Below, piece after piece: positions 24,551 through 35,830 of a stretch of 64,000 bases of DNA; position 1 is the first letter of the stretch; every line of letters starts with the position of its first letter. Position numbers and translations under genes: made by a program. The stretch is from contig CM073327.1 of NCBI GenBank assembly GCA_037043015.1, positions 7,670,727-7,734,726 of the forward strand. The letters run 5' to 3'. This DNA is from Bryum argenteum. Lineage: Eukaryota > Streptophyta > Bryopsida > Bryales > Bryaceae. The notes beneath the pieces were generated by a model. The model was given only the letters and a program-made list of their open reading frames with translations. It searched no databases and was not told where the DNA came from.

Positions 24551-24618
24551 ATACAGGAGGCTTTGTCTCACACGACGGTTCCACGCTGGAATTCGTCGTG
24601 GAGACTTGCCTCCTGTAT
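24551..24618. other. Long hairpin, precursor-like
   Basis: A 68-nt near-perfect inverted repeat. The outer arms ATACAGGAGGC/GCCTCCTGTAT pair exactly, then GTCTC/GAGAC and CACGACG/CGTCGTG with small bulges. An inner TTCCA/TGGAA closes over a 3-nt loop. The shape and length fit a small-RNA precursor or a tiny foldback element. No target duplication was seen and no known miRNA was recognised. Confidence 0.5.
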
Positions 24619-26258
24619 CCACACTTCCCGCTCAACCGCTCAACCAACCGCTCATGCAAGCACCGTCAAGGCTTATTTTTATAGCTTTAGGCAATCCAAG
24701 TTGAACGTGCTCAACGGCACGGGTCCCACTAGTCTTAACAACATGGAAAACTGAAAAGCTGGGAGCTTGCATATTGATTGCATATTTCATAATTTCAACA
24801 TCACCAAAAACCTCCAACTTTGTATTTTTTTTTATACCTGAGTTTCGATTTTTTACACATTTTTATAAACTTCAATTTGACCTTTTTGATGTCTGTGTCC
24901 AGAGGACACGGGTAGGGACTTCTCTTAATATTTACGGTACAAAGAAGGTGGGCAACCAACATATTGGTGGAACAAAACAAGGAACGCTCTACTTGGTCGC
25001 TCTTCAAAACATGAACACACCTTAGATTAAAATTTACATGCAAGGATTCTCAAGCCGGTCAGAGCTTGCAAACAAACCAAGAGTTTTCTACAAAGCTCTA
25101 TTTCAATTTCCTCAACATGTTTATTCCTTTTACACAAAAAAGTAACACGCAAAGACAAGCTTTTAATAAGTTAACTAGGTCAAATTACCAATGGCTAAAT
25201 AGCTAATATACATCATATTCTCAAGCACGCATGCCCTTTGAGCATGCATTATTTTTTTAAGGTTAACCCTTCAACACCCAAATGACAATTTTAGATCACT
25301 TTAAATTAAGATCAATATTGTGTACCTAAATTTAGCATATTTTAATATTTTAATCCTTATTTTGAAATTCTTTGAGACAAGGTTATATGCAATTCATATA
25401 ACTCCATATGCATCCATATTTTATTTTTTTATACGGCTTATAACACAATTAGAACAAGATTTTGTGTAAGGTAATTTCTTGGTAAGGAATGTTGACCAAT
25501 TATACTTGTGTTGTGTATTGCGATGAAATTAGGGATTGCCGTAAAATTCCTACATTCTAAAAATGTAGATAAGGGTAAAATGCATTTGACGGTCACTCAT
25601 GATTTGTTCATTCACTTTTTAATATTCTCTTCTTTATAAAGGCAACAACTACTATAGTCCTTCAAATGTTCCAAAAGAAGTAAGAAAATAACCATTTTAT
25701 TCCCCCTTATTATAAGATGCCTAATACTTGGTTTTCAATTCCAAAGTTATAAGGAAGTTGTAACTTAATGAGTTCCTTTGCCTTTTGCAAGATTCATCAA
25801 TGATTTTATAAACCTTCAATGATTGCTAGGGAAGGTTTAGCAACCACCCAAGTATTATAATATTTCACCCAAAATCAAGATATTAGCAATATTTGTGCGT
25901 GACCATATCATAACAAAGAAAATTGAAGTTCAATTAGTGAATAGCAACTTAAAATTTTGTTTTTCCAAGGAATAATTGAGAAAAAGTTTGCTTGTACTAA
26001 AAAACACTTGAGGGTGCCCCTCAAAAATCACTAGTAGTCGCACGGCTATGGTGGGCCGCCATATACGACGAGTCTCGAGCGTTACTCTCACAGGCGACCA
26101 AAGTTAGCACGTCCTTTAGCTAGTCCGTTGGAAAAGGAAAATGATGTTTGTACGACTAAATATAGCCAGTTTTGTCCCTTTAGGGTGTCCGTCGGAAATA
26201 CTCTAACATGCCACTTGTAAATGACTTTGTCAAAATTAGTTTTATTTAGTGGTAGATT

Positions 26259-26282
26259 ATATATATATATATATATATATAT
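26259..26282. repeat. (TA)n microsatellite
   Basis: A run of about 12 TA units. Similar but shorter TA runs occur in the array at 18546 and at 18812. Confidence 0.9.
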
Positions 26283-26360
26283 AAGTTTTTATCTCTATTA
26301 TGTTGCGTACCTTTTAGTTACTTTTCGGTTTACCATATATTAAAATGGAGAGTTAATTAA

Positions 26361-26896
26361 CCCCTAAGAGCCCAATCAACCATTTTATGGTCAACCATGA
26401 ATTTTGACGAGCTGTACCTGAATTATTTTTATTTATTTTTATTTTTATTTTGAAAGTGGATTTTTTTTCACATCAAAGAAGCTTGGTGAGTTGGGAACCA
26501 CATCCACCTTACAAAATCTCGTTTGGATTCTTAAATTATTCACAGTAAGCCTTAAAAACACAAACAGGGCAAGGTTTCCTTAGTGTGAGAAAACTTACTA
26601 TTTTTGGAAACTAATATGGTTCCTCATAGTTTATTTTTAGCCTCTCTACATTTTATCAATTTGTTCTGTTTTTAGCCGTTCACATCAATTTCCAGTTACT
26701 AATAATGAAACTTATATTTTATGTTGCTTTTAAAAGCTTTTGATTGATTCTAAAAATAATATCACCTATTTTAGGAAATCTAATTTCGGATTTAAACTCT
26801 TTGTACTATATTTGGAGCGTTACATTATAAGGGTTACAAAATCCATGTTTAATAACACATGTAAGTTTTTCTTTAAACCCCTCGGGCTTATAGGGG
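26361..26896. mobile_element. TTAA-flanked CCCCTA-ended element
   Basis: 536 bp. The left end is CCCCTAAGAGCCC and the right end, reverse complemented, is CCCCTATAAGCCC; TTAA is on both sides (26357-26360, 26897-26900). It belongs to the same structural class as the 16307 and 16673 elements, with a different interior. No gene inside. A solitary left-type end, TTAACCCTTCAACACCC, lies at 25263. Confidence 0.75.
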
Positions 26897-27834
26897 TTAA
26901 AGGAACCCTCTAGACTATTGCTTATTTAAACCTTATTTTAAATCAGTATATTATTTTTCATTATTATTATGAAGTATTGAGATTTTGTCTACCTTCACTT
27001 GTTGCAAGCTTCCCCGATGATTTTATAACCCTTGAATGTGTGTAAGATGAATAAATGAATATGCATAACTCTATTTTTATGACTCCATTCTAGAAGAGCT
27101 TTGTTTACATCCTGCTATGAAGTTGTAATGCTTGGTAAGTTTTAGGGTTTAGGGTTTAAGGTGATCAAAGCTAGACACAATATCATCTTTAGTTTCACAA
27201 GGCTACCTTTGGCCATCACTAAAGAATACTCGATGGGAAGGAATGAGAGCCTGAGGGGGAGCGTCACCAGAGTGTCGTCAGCAGTGACATCACAAGTATG
27301 AGGTCAAGCATGACGTCATGGTGAGGTGGGTATGAGATAATTTGGGTGGTTGGGGCAGTGCGCATGATCGGGTAGCCCCTTCCAATTGTCCTCCTGGTAA
27401 AGTAGTCGATGAACTTCGGAGAAGGCACATTTTTAAAATTCTTGAACCTATTTGACTGCCCGACGGGCAGTTCAAACAATTTCTTAGAATTTATTTGCCC
27501 CATTGTTTGGGGACCCCGGGTTCCTAAGGAACTTTAGGATTTGGTAAATGCCATCCCTACATCAATATTTGAAGGTTTTAGAAATAATAATAAAAAATAT
27601 AATCTTGAGATTCTCCTCATTGAGATGCATTTAAAAACAGTGTTTATGCCAGTTCTCATTGAGTCCAAGCTTGGCTTCAATGTAAATGCCATCCTTTCAT
27701 CATTTTATTATTTTATTATTATTATTTATTTATTTTTCCTCCATCAAGTTTATGAATAGGTGCAATAAAATTTTGAAGTTGATGTTGGGATTTTTGGGGA
27801 ACTCGGGGTCCCCCAACAAGTTTAGTTGAGCTAT

Positions 27835-27890
27835 GAAGAAGAAGAAGAAGAAGAAGAAGAAGAAGAAGAAGAAGAAGAAGAAGAAGAAGA
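27835..27890. repeat. (GAA)n microsatellite
   Basis: About 19 GAA units directly left of a dispersed repeat that starts ACACCAGACC. At 16230 the same repeat is also preceded by an A-rich stretch, which may mean the microsatellite grew from an element tail. Confidence 0.9.
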
Positions 27891-27955
27891 ACACCAGACC
27901 CCTATGGGTTGGTGTGAATATAGTGTCCGTTCGACCTACCCTTGATGATATGCCT
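27891..27955. repeat. Dispersed short repeat (GTGAATA..GTTCGACCTA)
   Basis: It shares the core GGTGTGAATATAGTG..GTTCGACCTACCCTT with 16250-16302, 23447-23500 and, reversed, 7966-8005. TGGGTTGGTGTG and GTTCGACC resemble weak Pol III A and B boxes, so a SINE head is possible but not shown. Confidence 0.45.
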
Positions 27956-27999
27956 ATCAGACATAACAAGCTAAGCTATGCTTATATTTGCTACCGGTT

Positions 28000-29418
28000 A
28001 CGAGTCAATTTTCACCTCAGGGGTGCTTGGGCGATGCCATGAGTACTTTTTAAATGTTTCTCTCGAAAATTTCAATTTTTGCAAGGATGGGATTTAGTCC
28101 AAGCTCAATAAATGCACATTAAGGATATGAAGTAATTGGTAATTCAAATATTTGTACCAATTTGAATGAGTTTTTGTCAATATTTTTTCATAAGCTAAGG
28201 CCCTCGGGCTTAGACTCAAGTTAGAAGATATAAATTTGTAAGGATAAAACCTTGTGTTTATGGAACTTTATCAATGCTAAAGGAAATGAATAATTGATAG
28301 CAAAGTTTTTTTATTTAACTTTCTCAATACTTGATTTAAATATCATATAGTTTCCTTGACCCTCAAGTTGTGAAGAAAAGTGTTGAACTAATATGGATAT
28401 TCGGATGAGAGAAATAGAAGTAAAAAAATGTCAAACATTTTTGTATGCTTTCTTTGTCCCAAAATAGATGTCTAGCTTCAATATTGTGGAAATTTTTGTG
28501 AAGTTTTATTAACAAGTATTAAAAACGATTGATCAATACTCAATCCTAACTTTGATATTCACTGAAATATCTAAAGTAGAATTTGATAGGGTTTCAAATA
28601 AATCATAATAATGATAATAAATCATAAGTAACCATTGAACCTACTCCAATCCTAACTTGTTGAAATTGTCACCTAAAGCTCAAGATGTTATTATCTTATA
28701 TTATAGGAGTCCCCAAATTTCATTAGAAACTTCAATTTGGTTGACAATTCAATCAAATGCAAGGCACTCATGGCTAGATTGTAACTTCTCCAATGTTTCA
28801 AGAAAGAGGAATTAGTAATCTCACTATAAGTGTAATAACATTTAGAGATAAACATCCAAGAATAGGGCAACAAAACACCTTTGAAACATATGCAATGTTT
28901 CCTTACACTTCTCCTCATATTATAGAGTAATCTACCACTATACCACTACAACTTAACTAATCTTATTTTACAATGAGATTGCCTCATAATAATTTGATCA
29001 AAGGCATGGTATTATACAAGGGTGATATTGTAGAGTGGTGATAATCTGGTAGAAATCAAATGTGGTATAATAAAAATCAAAGAGGTAACATTATACAGGT
29101 TGATGGATAAAAATATACACATCAAACCAATAAGATTTTAGATTAAATATGTCCAAAGAACATAGGTACATTCTAACAATTAAATTTTATGTACAATTAA
29201 TCCAAAATGATCTTAAATGGTATGGTACTTATAATGCTTTCATTACCTCAACATTGTGGTTTTGAATTATAAAAACTTCCACGACTAGATGCAAACCCAA
29301 GTTGTGAACTCTTTCACCCAAGTGCAAAAAGAAACAAAAAAAATTTGTTTACATGAGGTGAAATAGAGGCGGGTATAGGGGCCTCATCTTTTTACAAACA
29401 TCAAGGGGCCAAACAAGA
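28000..29418. other. Intergenic, no gene seen
   Basis: AT-rich; only short open frames on either strand and no recognisable domains. Confidence 0.45.
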
Positions 29419-29634
29419 GGGCAATGGTTCGTAGCAGCTACCAAGGAGGCACCCTAGAATCCGTGGGGACCTCCCAAGACCGTTTTTGATAATTTAGAAT
29501 TCAAATTTGAGGTCTGCGACCCCAAGTTACCCTTAGAAGCCTATTCCTTGGCATTTAATGTCTATACATTAAAAAATTAGGGGGCTCATTACCCCTCCTC
29601 CATCCTCCTTGGTAGCTGCTATGAACGCTTACCC
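29419..29634. mobile_element. Mutator-like MITE with 9-bp target duplication
   Basis: 216 bp. The left end is GGGCAATGGTTCGTAGCAGC and the right end, reverse complemented, is GGGTAAGCGTTCATAGCAGC. Both run on into TACCAAGGAGG, giving a 31-bp inverted repeat. The 9-bp direct repeat CAAACAAGA lies at 29410-29418 and 29635-29643 without mismatch. Nine-base duplications point to the Mutator superfamily. The intact duplication suggests recent insertion. It lies about 1.4 kb upstream of the trihelix start codon. Confidence 0.85.
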
Positions 29635-29699
29635 CAAACAAGAAAGGTATATTCAAAAGTGACCAAATCCCAAGGTCAAAGCAAAGAGTGCCAACGTGG

Positions 29700-31016
29700 C
29701 ACAAGAACAAGGGTCCCGTCCACTCCCATCGTGCCACATAGGCAAAGACAATGGTTCGCCTCTTGTAGCTCCGGACGAGGGGCCAGCCAATAGAAAAGGA
29801 ACAAAAAAAGGAAGCCCGGAAAGCCTGAAGGATGTTTCATGCACTGGCCCTCGCAGCTGCTTCCAGTCCTCCCGTCCTCGGGAAGGAACAAAAGCAGCGT
29901 TTGGGTGAGAATTCCTGTGCCTGGTTCGATCGATCCATTGCAAGAGGTGCTTTCCATGTGCAGTGCACCCCGCCCCGCCCGCCCTCTGGTTTGCCTGGTT
30001 TACGTGATCGCCATCAGACTGTGTCACCAATTCCCCACTCGCATCGGAAGTCTGAGCGATTTGGGGCGATTCGTAGGACACGAGCGACTGCAGCTGTCGT
30101 CAGGCTCACGAGAAAGGTCCTTTCTGGTGCCGGGAAATTTGACTCTGCGCGTTAGACTCCTGTGCAGGTTTGATCTTCTCTCTCGTTTTCCCTCCTGAGA
30201 GGCGAGGTAGGGTTTTGTGAAACTGGGTGCGGTTGCGAGCGGGTTAGGTGAATGTGGGAGAGCTTTCATGCTGTAAGGGTGTGTTTCTGGACACAATCGA
30301 GGTTTGTAGGATAATTTTTCTGATGCTTTTTGGACACAGCCACGCCTTGTAGGATAGTTCAGTTTTGAGCAGGATGTATGATTGTGCGACAATGGCTGAG
30401 GCTGCGATGTAGAGTATAAGGTATGTGTGTAGCTGTGTTTATGGAGATGGCTGACCTTGAGTTAGCTTGTTTGTTCAGGTCGATCTCCTTTTGAACAAGA
30501 TGGTTGCAACCATTCTGAAGGTAAACAACAGTCACTTACGTCATTTTCAGTAGATTTGGGTTCAGATTTTGCACAAGGCTTTCTAGAGTAGTGTGGTTCT
30601 CGTGCTTACCTTTCCATGTTGTCGATGTGCAGGCCTTCCCAGACTGAATAGTCTTCACGAATAGGAGGATGAGTCTTGAATAGGTTTAAGATTTAGTTGT
30701 CCTCTTTAGTAGCCCACTTATCTCAAGGTATTCAAGTATCCTACTCGCTTGTTTTTTAGACATGTTGCTATCAAGTTTTTGCATATGCCAAAGTCAGATT
30801 ACAAACTGTGTATTTGCTGTTCAACTAAGATGTAAGAGTTCTTGGGTGCAAGTTTCATAGCGTTTCTGCAGGATGCAATTTTTTCGTGAAGCACTTACCG
30901 GTGCGAGTGTTTTGTGCAGGGAAGTATAGATTGTGTAAGGAGCGTGTGACGAGCACCGAGCACGATCGTGTAAGGAGTGGGATGCTGGTGCGGGTCCTGG
31001 CCCACCCGCTATTTCC
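29700..31016 (+). promoter_or_regulatory. GC-rich promoter and leader of the trihelix gene
   Basis: A clear rise in GC over the AT-rich neighbourhood, with many overlapping short open frames on both strands, as expected for a CpG-rich leader. Possible leader splice sites include CTGTGCAG/GTTTGA near 30168 and TTGTTCAG before 30480. The true transcription start is not visible. Confidence 0.45.
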
Positions 31017-32258
31017 ATGCAGTCGAACAGTGGCGAGCATTTGGCTCTCTTTTCACCCGGAGTGCTCGACAGCAGCGGCTATGGCGCGTGGGGGAGTGGG
31101 AACTTCAGTGGCGGGACAGCGATGCCCCTAGGCAGCAACTTCCCTGATCATGTAGAAATAAAACGAGGGCCACCAAAGAGGAAAGAACATGGAGTTGCAG
31201 TCGGTTTCGACGAGAATGGCGATATGGATTTCTCACTAGACGCAGGAGGACCACTCAACTGGGCAGCAGCAGTAGACCAAGCCACCGAACTCTGGAAAGA
31301 TCACCACCACCATCCGAGCATGATCGATCACGGCAAGGGCAAGCATCATGCGCACAGGGACAAGTCCTCAAAACCTGAACGCGCCAAACAACAACACCAC
31401 GACGACGACAGTTCCGACGGGGACAGGAAAAGCGGCCGCAAGCGCAAACGGAAAGAGATCGAAACTGCAGTCCCATGGACCGAGGAGATGGTCAAGTATC
31501 TCTTCGAGACCTACGACGACGTGCACCGACGCCTCTATATCGAGAGCCGCGGCAAGGTGAAGAACCAGAAAAAATGGGACCCCATCATCAAGACCATGCA
31601 GGAGAAGTTCGGGCGGGAGTTTACCAAAAACCAGTGCGAGAGCAAGTACTGGAAAGTGCGGCGCGAGTGCACAAAATACAAACTCCGGCTAGAAAAACGA
31701 GCCCAGCACGAGAGCAGCGCGGACGCATTCTCAGGCAAAGCAGTCCGGGAGCTTCTGAAACCGAAATTCTACGACGTGTGGCTGGAAGTGGCTAGCGACA
31801 AGTCGAACCGCATGCCAGACGTCGAGCTCGCAGACTCAGGCTCCGAGGACGAAGCTGGGGACCTTCCTGCAGGAACCAAGACCCACGACGAGGAGGTGAA
31901 AGACGGCGAGGGCTCCAACCAGCAGCACCGCCACTCGTCAACCTGCGCGATCGTCCGAGAGATGCAGCAGCTGATCACGATGCGACTAGAGGCGTCGGAG
32001 AAGCGTGAGGAAGCGCTCAACATCCGTGCCGAGCTGACCATGGAGCTTCTCCGCCAGCACATGGAGCGCATGGAGCGCACGGGCTCCATGGGTGATGACG
32101 CGCGCCAGCGACAGCTCCAGATGATCGAGGGCGTGGACAACAAGCTGGACCGGCTCGTCACGGGACTCAGCACGCTCAGTAAGAACATCGGCGCCATCAT
32201 CACCAGAGTGACCACGCAGCAGCAGCAACGACCCTCGCAATTATCTTGCTCTCAATAA
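31017..32258 (+). CDS. Trihelix / Myb-SANT-like transcription factor
   Basis: A single 413-residue frame with no intron in the coding part. Residues 1-120 are Gly/Ser- and His-rich. A bipartite basic stretch (RKSGRKRKRKE) near residue 140 looks like a nuclear signal. From PWTEEMVKYLFETYDDV (about residue 150) to LKPKFYDVWLEV (about 255) lies a Myb/SANT-like fold with the W..W..W spacing of trihelix or Myb_DNA-bind_3 domains. An acidic linker follows (DSGSEDEAGD). Residues 305-400 form a long heptad-rich region (MQQLITMRLEASEKREEAL..) likely to be a coiled coil for dimerisation. The C-terminus is Gln-rich. It probably binds DNA in the nucleus; targets are unknown. A TTAA element begins 35 bp after the stop. 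Confidence 0.85.
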   Translation: MQSNSGEHLALFSPGVLDSSGYGAWGSGNFSGGTAMPLGSNFPDHVEIKRGPPKRKEHGVAVGFDENGDMDFSLDAGGPLNWAAAVDQATELWKDHHHHPSMIDHGKGKHHAHRDKSSKPERAKQQHHDDDSSDGDRKSGRKRKRKEIETAVPWTEEMVKYLFETYDDVHRRLYIESRGKVKNQKKWDPIIKTMQEKFGREFTKNQCESKYWKVRRECTKYKLRLEKRAQHESSADAFSGKAVRELLKPKFYDVWLEVASDKSNRMPDVELADSGSEDEAGDLPAGTKTHDEEVKDGEGSNQQHRHSSTCAIVREMQQLITMRLEASEKREEALNIRAELTMELLRQHMERMERTGSMGDDARQRQLQMIEGVDNKLDRLVTGLSTLSKNIGAIITRVTTQQQQRPSQLSCSQ

Positions 32259-32293
32259 ATTGGTTGACTGTAGATACTGCGGATGGGGATTAA

Positions 32294-33032
32294 CCCTAGA
32301 ACGTCGGAGCCCATAACCGTGGCCTGAACTTTGATATGCCTTACTCTGAATCCTCCATTTCGCCACTTTACCTGAAAGTAAAATATTTTATTTTATTTTT
32401 CGTAGATGTGATCACATGCTTTTCATATGCTGTAAAAATTTCAGATTTTTTTGGGAAGATTTGAAATTCAAGTGAATTTTCAAAGAAAAACCAAAAATAA
32501 TTCATATCAAATACAAATCACTTTCAAAAAATCTGAAATTTTTAGAATAAGGGGACATTGTAGTGAAGAATAGCATGGTGTAATCCTTGGTTTCGTGTCA
32601 TGCTATATTTGAAAATTGAGAAAGAGACCCTATAGGCATGTAAACTTAAGGTGTCAGTAAATCACTAGATATTAGGAATTTCTTGAAATTCTAACTTGGA
32701 GTAGAAACAAGACTTGGTAAGATTCATTTTATGAATTGAGCTTGAACTCAAAAGAGATCATTTAGTTGCCTAAATTTGAGACTTAATAAAAGTAGGAAAA
32801 AGTTGCAGAAATGCACTGTGTGGTGATTTGTTTTTAACCATTCTTTCAACTTTCATACCACATGTGATCTTAGGAAATACCTTAAATGACCTCAAATTAA
32901 TTCCATGATATGCTATTATCATTCATAAATCCAATTACAAAAATCATGAATGAAATTCATCCCGCAATAATAGGTTACAGTGAGAAATGTTCTGTTCATC
33001 GGACATAAAATGGCCGCTTCGACGTTCCAGGG
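32294..33032. mobile_element. TTAA-flanked element in the trihelix 3' region
   Basis: 739 bp. The left end is CCCTAGAACGTCGGAGC and the right end, reverse complemented, is CCCTGGAACGTCGAAGC. TTAA is on both sides (32290-32293, 33033-33036). A nested inverted repeat (GAAATTTTTA / TAAAAATTTC) lies inside. Its position suggests the gene's 3' end may lie within or be changed by the element. Confidence 0.78.
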
Positions 33033-33101
33033 TTAAGTTGGAAACGGAGAGAGTGAAGATCAATGGCGGTCCCTGTAAAATTATACTGATGGGATATATA
33101 C

Positions 33102-33122
33102 GGGGGGCGGGGGGGGGGGGGG
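33102..33122. repeat. G-run
   Basis: Six G, one C, then fourteen G on the plus strand. Such a tract could form a G-quadruplex and is a likely spot for sequencing length error. Confidence 0.9.
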
Positions 33123-34451
33123 TTCAGTTTTATATCTGGCATGTATGGAGAGAAAGGACTTGATCATGTCCTTCGATGACAATGTACTTGCTGAGATTCT
33201 TCGAATGTCTATTCATTTTGAGTTCTGCATTGTGAAGAGTCTTTGAATTTCGGATTCTGCTATGCCCCGAGGTTTCTGCTTGAACGTAACTTGCTCAATA
33301 ATTGTGCAAATTTCAATAGATTTGTATCCATGGACAAAGTAAGTTGAACACGGGCCTACTGGAATCATCATTTTTGAACCCTTTTGGAACTTGTGATGAG
33401 TTTTTGGAGTTAAACTAATAAGGTTCCTGAAATGGTGCAGTCTAAAATGTTTATTTTAATTACATCAACAAGAAGCAATTTAGTGGGCAATTTCTGATAC
33501 TCCACTAGGCTCCCGTAGTAGCAACATAGCGCCGAATTATGGAACACTTGCTGGATGGAAGAGGGGTCGTGTGCAGAAAGGTTGAAGAATATGCTATTTG
33601 TTACTTTTTTTTGGTCAAAAGTTTGTAGTGATGTTTTGGAATGTAGCAATCTGGAGCCTCTCTTTTCACTTTCTTGCATGACGTAGAAGTGTTTGGGTTC
33701 TGAAATGAACACCTGTGGAAGTTTGATTGTTAGGAAGTTGGTTTTTTTTCATGGTAGGAGTACCGCCACTTAAATGGATTTCAACACATTTCAATACTTA
33801 CTTCTAAGTGCCTATACTTTGCTTTTCTGCAAATTTGTTGCTTTGGTTGACTGTTCTGATCCTCCAATAGTGGTCGCATGTTTCAGTTTTGTCACTTGAG
33901 AGTCGTGAGCATCTATTGATAATATAATTTTTGGATATTCTTAGAGCACTTTCACTTTGTTGGGTCTAAGAGCTCTGTAGAGGGAGGGTCACAAGTCACT
34001 TATGCACTGTGATAGTTCTTTTTCACCAACAATCCTGTAACGAACATTCCCTCTTTTCATTGATTATAGATTTTTTAGGTTTCTGTGAGCAGGAGGTTTG
34101 GAGATGGTCATGTCTTGTTGTTTTTGGATGGTTTGAGATGATTATCTCTTGAGGTATTGCTGGGCGGTAGGAGCCGTGATGACGTAATAAGACTAGTGCC
34201 AAATTCTATTTTCTCATGTGCAATTATGATTTTAACCCCTAAAGCCCCCAAAACTGAAAGAACTCAAAACCACCCTCTTTCAATGCAAGATGAAAATTTT
34301 CAACTTTGACGTAATATCAAGTATATAACCGTAAGATCTGATACCTAACTTGCTCATAAATGTGTGTACCAAAACATAGTTCCAAATTCCTTACCAATTG
34401 TGAGATCGCAAAATCCAAAGTTGATAAATAAATTTTTTTTGCTTGTTGCAG
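33123..34451. other. Intergenic, no gene seen
   Basis: No coding feature recognised. TTAACCCCTAAAGCCCCC at 34232 resembles one end of a TTAA element; no partner end was found. Confidence 0.4.
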
Positions 34452-34535
34452 AATGTGGTGCGAGGACTGTCGGTGTTGGGGACCGCAATCCTGGCTGTGA
34501 GTGTGCCTGGGTTCGGGATCTTCATCTCCCTGGTG
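34452..34535 (+). pseudogene. Orphan exon resembling an amino-acid transporter (AVT-like)
   Basis: An 84-bp frame with acceptor (TTGCTTGTTGCAG) and donor (GTAAGC) encodes 28 residues, ending VPGFGIFISLV. The hydrophobic pattern with VPxFGxFxSLV recalls a late membrane segment of vacuolar amino-acid transporters of the AVT/AAAP group. I found no other exon upstream or downstream; a truncated MITE sits 140 bp further on. A captured or leftover exon is most likely, but the match rests on one short motif. Confidence 0.3.
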
Positions 34536-34675
34536 GTAAGCCGAACGCAGCGAACACCACACCACAAAGTACAAGCACAACGTCGACGACGAGCGAGAAT
34601 CTGGAGGCAGTGGCGCCACAGAGCTGCATGTGAAACTCATCGCCGGAAGCACAAAAGCCATCAAGAATTATAGTA

Positions 34676-34981
34676 GTAGGTCATATTCAAAAATTATATT
34701 AAAATAAAAATGGTTGATATTCCATTTGCTTGATTCAATGGATTTTAGATTATTGGGACATGACTTACTTTTTCAACTAAAAAATCAAATAAAATTACTT
34801 CAAAATATTTTTTTTAATTCTTAATTTTTTTCTTGATACATTATAAGTATAGACAACTAAAACCACATCTAATGAAGTCTTATTGTATTACAGTTTAAAA
34901 ATAGATATATTTGACACACCAGCATAGAGCGCAATTGTTCATGGGACAACCTTTTTGGGTACCCCAACCAGACTATCACCC
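34676..34981. mobile_element. GGG..CCC-ended MITE, copy 2, 5'-truncated
   Basis: 306 bp equal to the right half of the elements at 2118-2740 and 52910-53531, ending at the same ACTATCACCC. It is closer to the 52910 copy (shared TGATTCAATGG and TTAATTCTTAA variants). The left half is missing, with a sharp break at GTAGGTCATATTC. Confidence 0.85.
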
Positions 34982-35423
34982 AAGGATAGATTCCGATTAT
35001 GCCGATTTTCATTCTAATGGAGCTCATCATGATTTGCAGTATTAGTTCTAGTATTCTTCTTCAATCTTAGCCTGAAGAAACAAACAGGATGTGTGATATT
35101 ATAGATCAATATTTTGTACATAGAATTGAAGCTTCACAAGAGAAGCTTCTGTTTTGTATTACGACAATTTTGTATTTTCTATTTTATATGAAGGATCCTC
35201 TCTAAAGTGGGCCAACAGAAAGTGCTGCTTTTTTATATTAAAAATGAAGTTTTACGACATGGATAAGCCATTTGTAATGATGAAGATCCTTCACTTTAAA
35301 GTGGGGGTACGCAGCTGACAGGAGAAGTGCTGTTTTTTCTTGTTTTTAATTCTGTCATCAATTCCTGTTAATTGGTAATTCAAAAGCAGATGCTGCTAAC
35401 TTAGTGATAAGATGAGGCTTTAG

Positions 35424-35830
35424 CTAAGGTAGGATGACCTTAAACCGCGCAAATAAGAGATTCAGCATGGTTGTGAACCTTGTGTGCATTGTTTGTAATT
35501 TTTCTTGGATGGGAAAACATGAGGGAGAGTGAATGCAAAAATTTCAAAAATAAAATAGCAAAAATTGAATTTACTACAAATTTTTGAAGTCAAAAGTGTA
35601 TATGACCTTAAAATGATCAGTATCCTCTCCTTTTTATCCGGCAGACCAGTACTTTGTGGCGCTCACGCATGTAGCTAAAACCGTGCAAAAAGGTCCACGC
35701 CATGGGCGGCTATGTACCCTCAGATTTCACAACTGCTGTGCGTGCAATAAGGTCCATGCCATGGGCGGCTACAGGGGCGGTCTGCCCTGCACTTCTGGGG
35801 GCCGCACGATTTAAGGTCATTCTACCTTAG
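35424..35830. mobile_element. Long-TIR element, unclassified
   Basis: 407 bp bounded by CTAAGGTAGGATGACCTTAA and, reverse complemented, CTAAGGTAGAATGACCTTAA, a 27-bp inverted repeat with few mismatches. TA lies at both outer edges, but the symmetry makes a TA duplication ambiguous. Inside, a 60-70 bp stretch with GGTCCAYGCCATGGGCGGCTA is duplicated (about 35690 and 35751). Confidence 0.6.

Noticed and set aside
27140-27163. Interstitial telomere repeat
   Set aside because: Only two to three TTTAGGG-like units, too short to mean a telomere fusion.
27730-27969. Frames with poly-Phe or poly-Lys
   Set aside because: Translation of the GAA microsatellite.
29653-30392. Several overlapping frames of 90-140 residues
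   Set aside because: GC-rich leader DNA leaves all frames open; no domains and no preferred strand.
31769-32240. Minus-strand frames over the trihelix gene
   Set aside because: Antisense shadows of a clearly real plus-strand protein.
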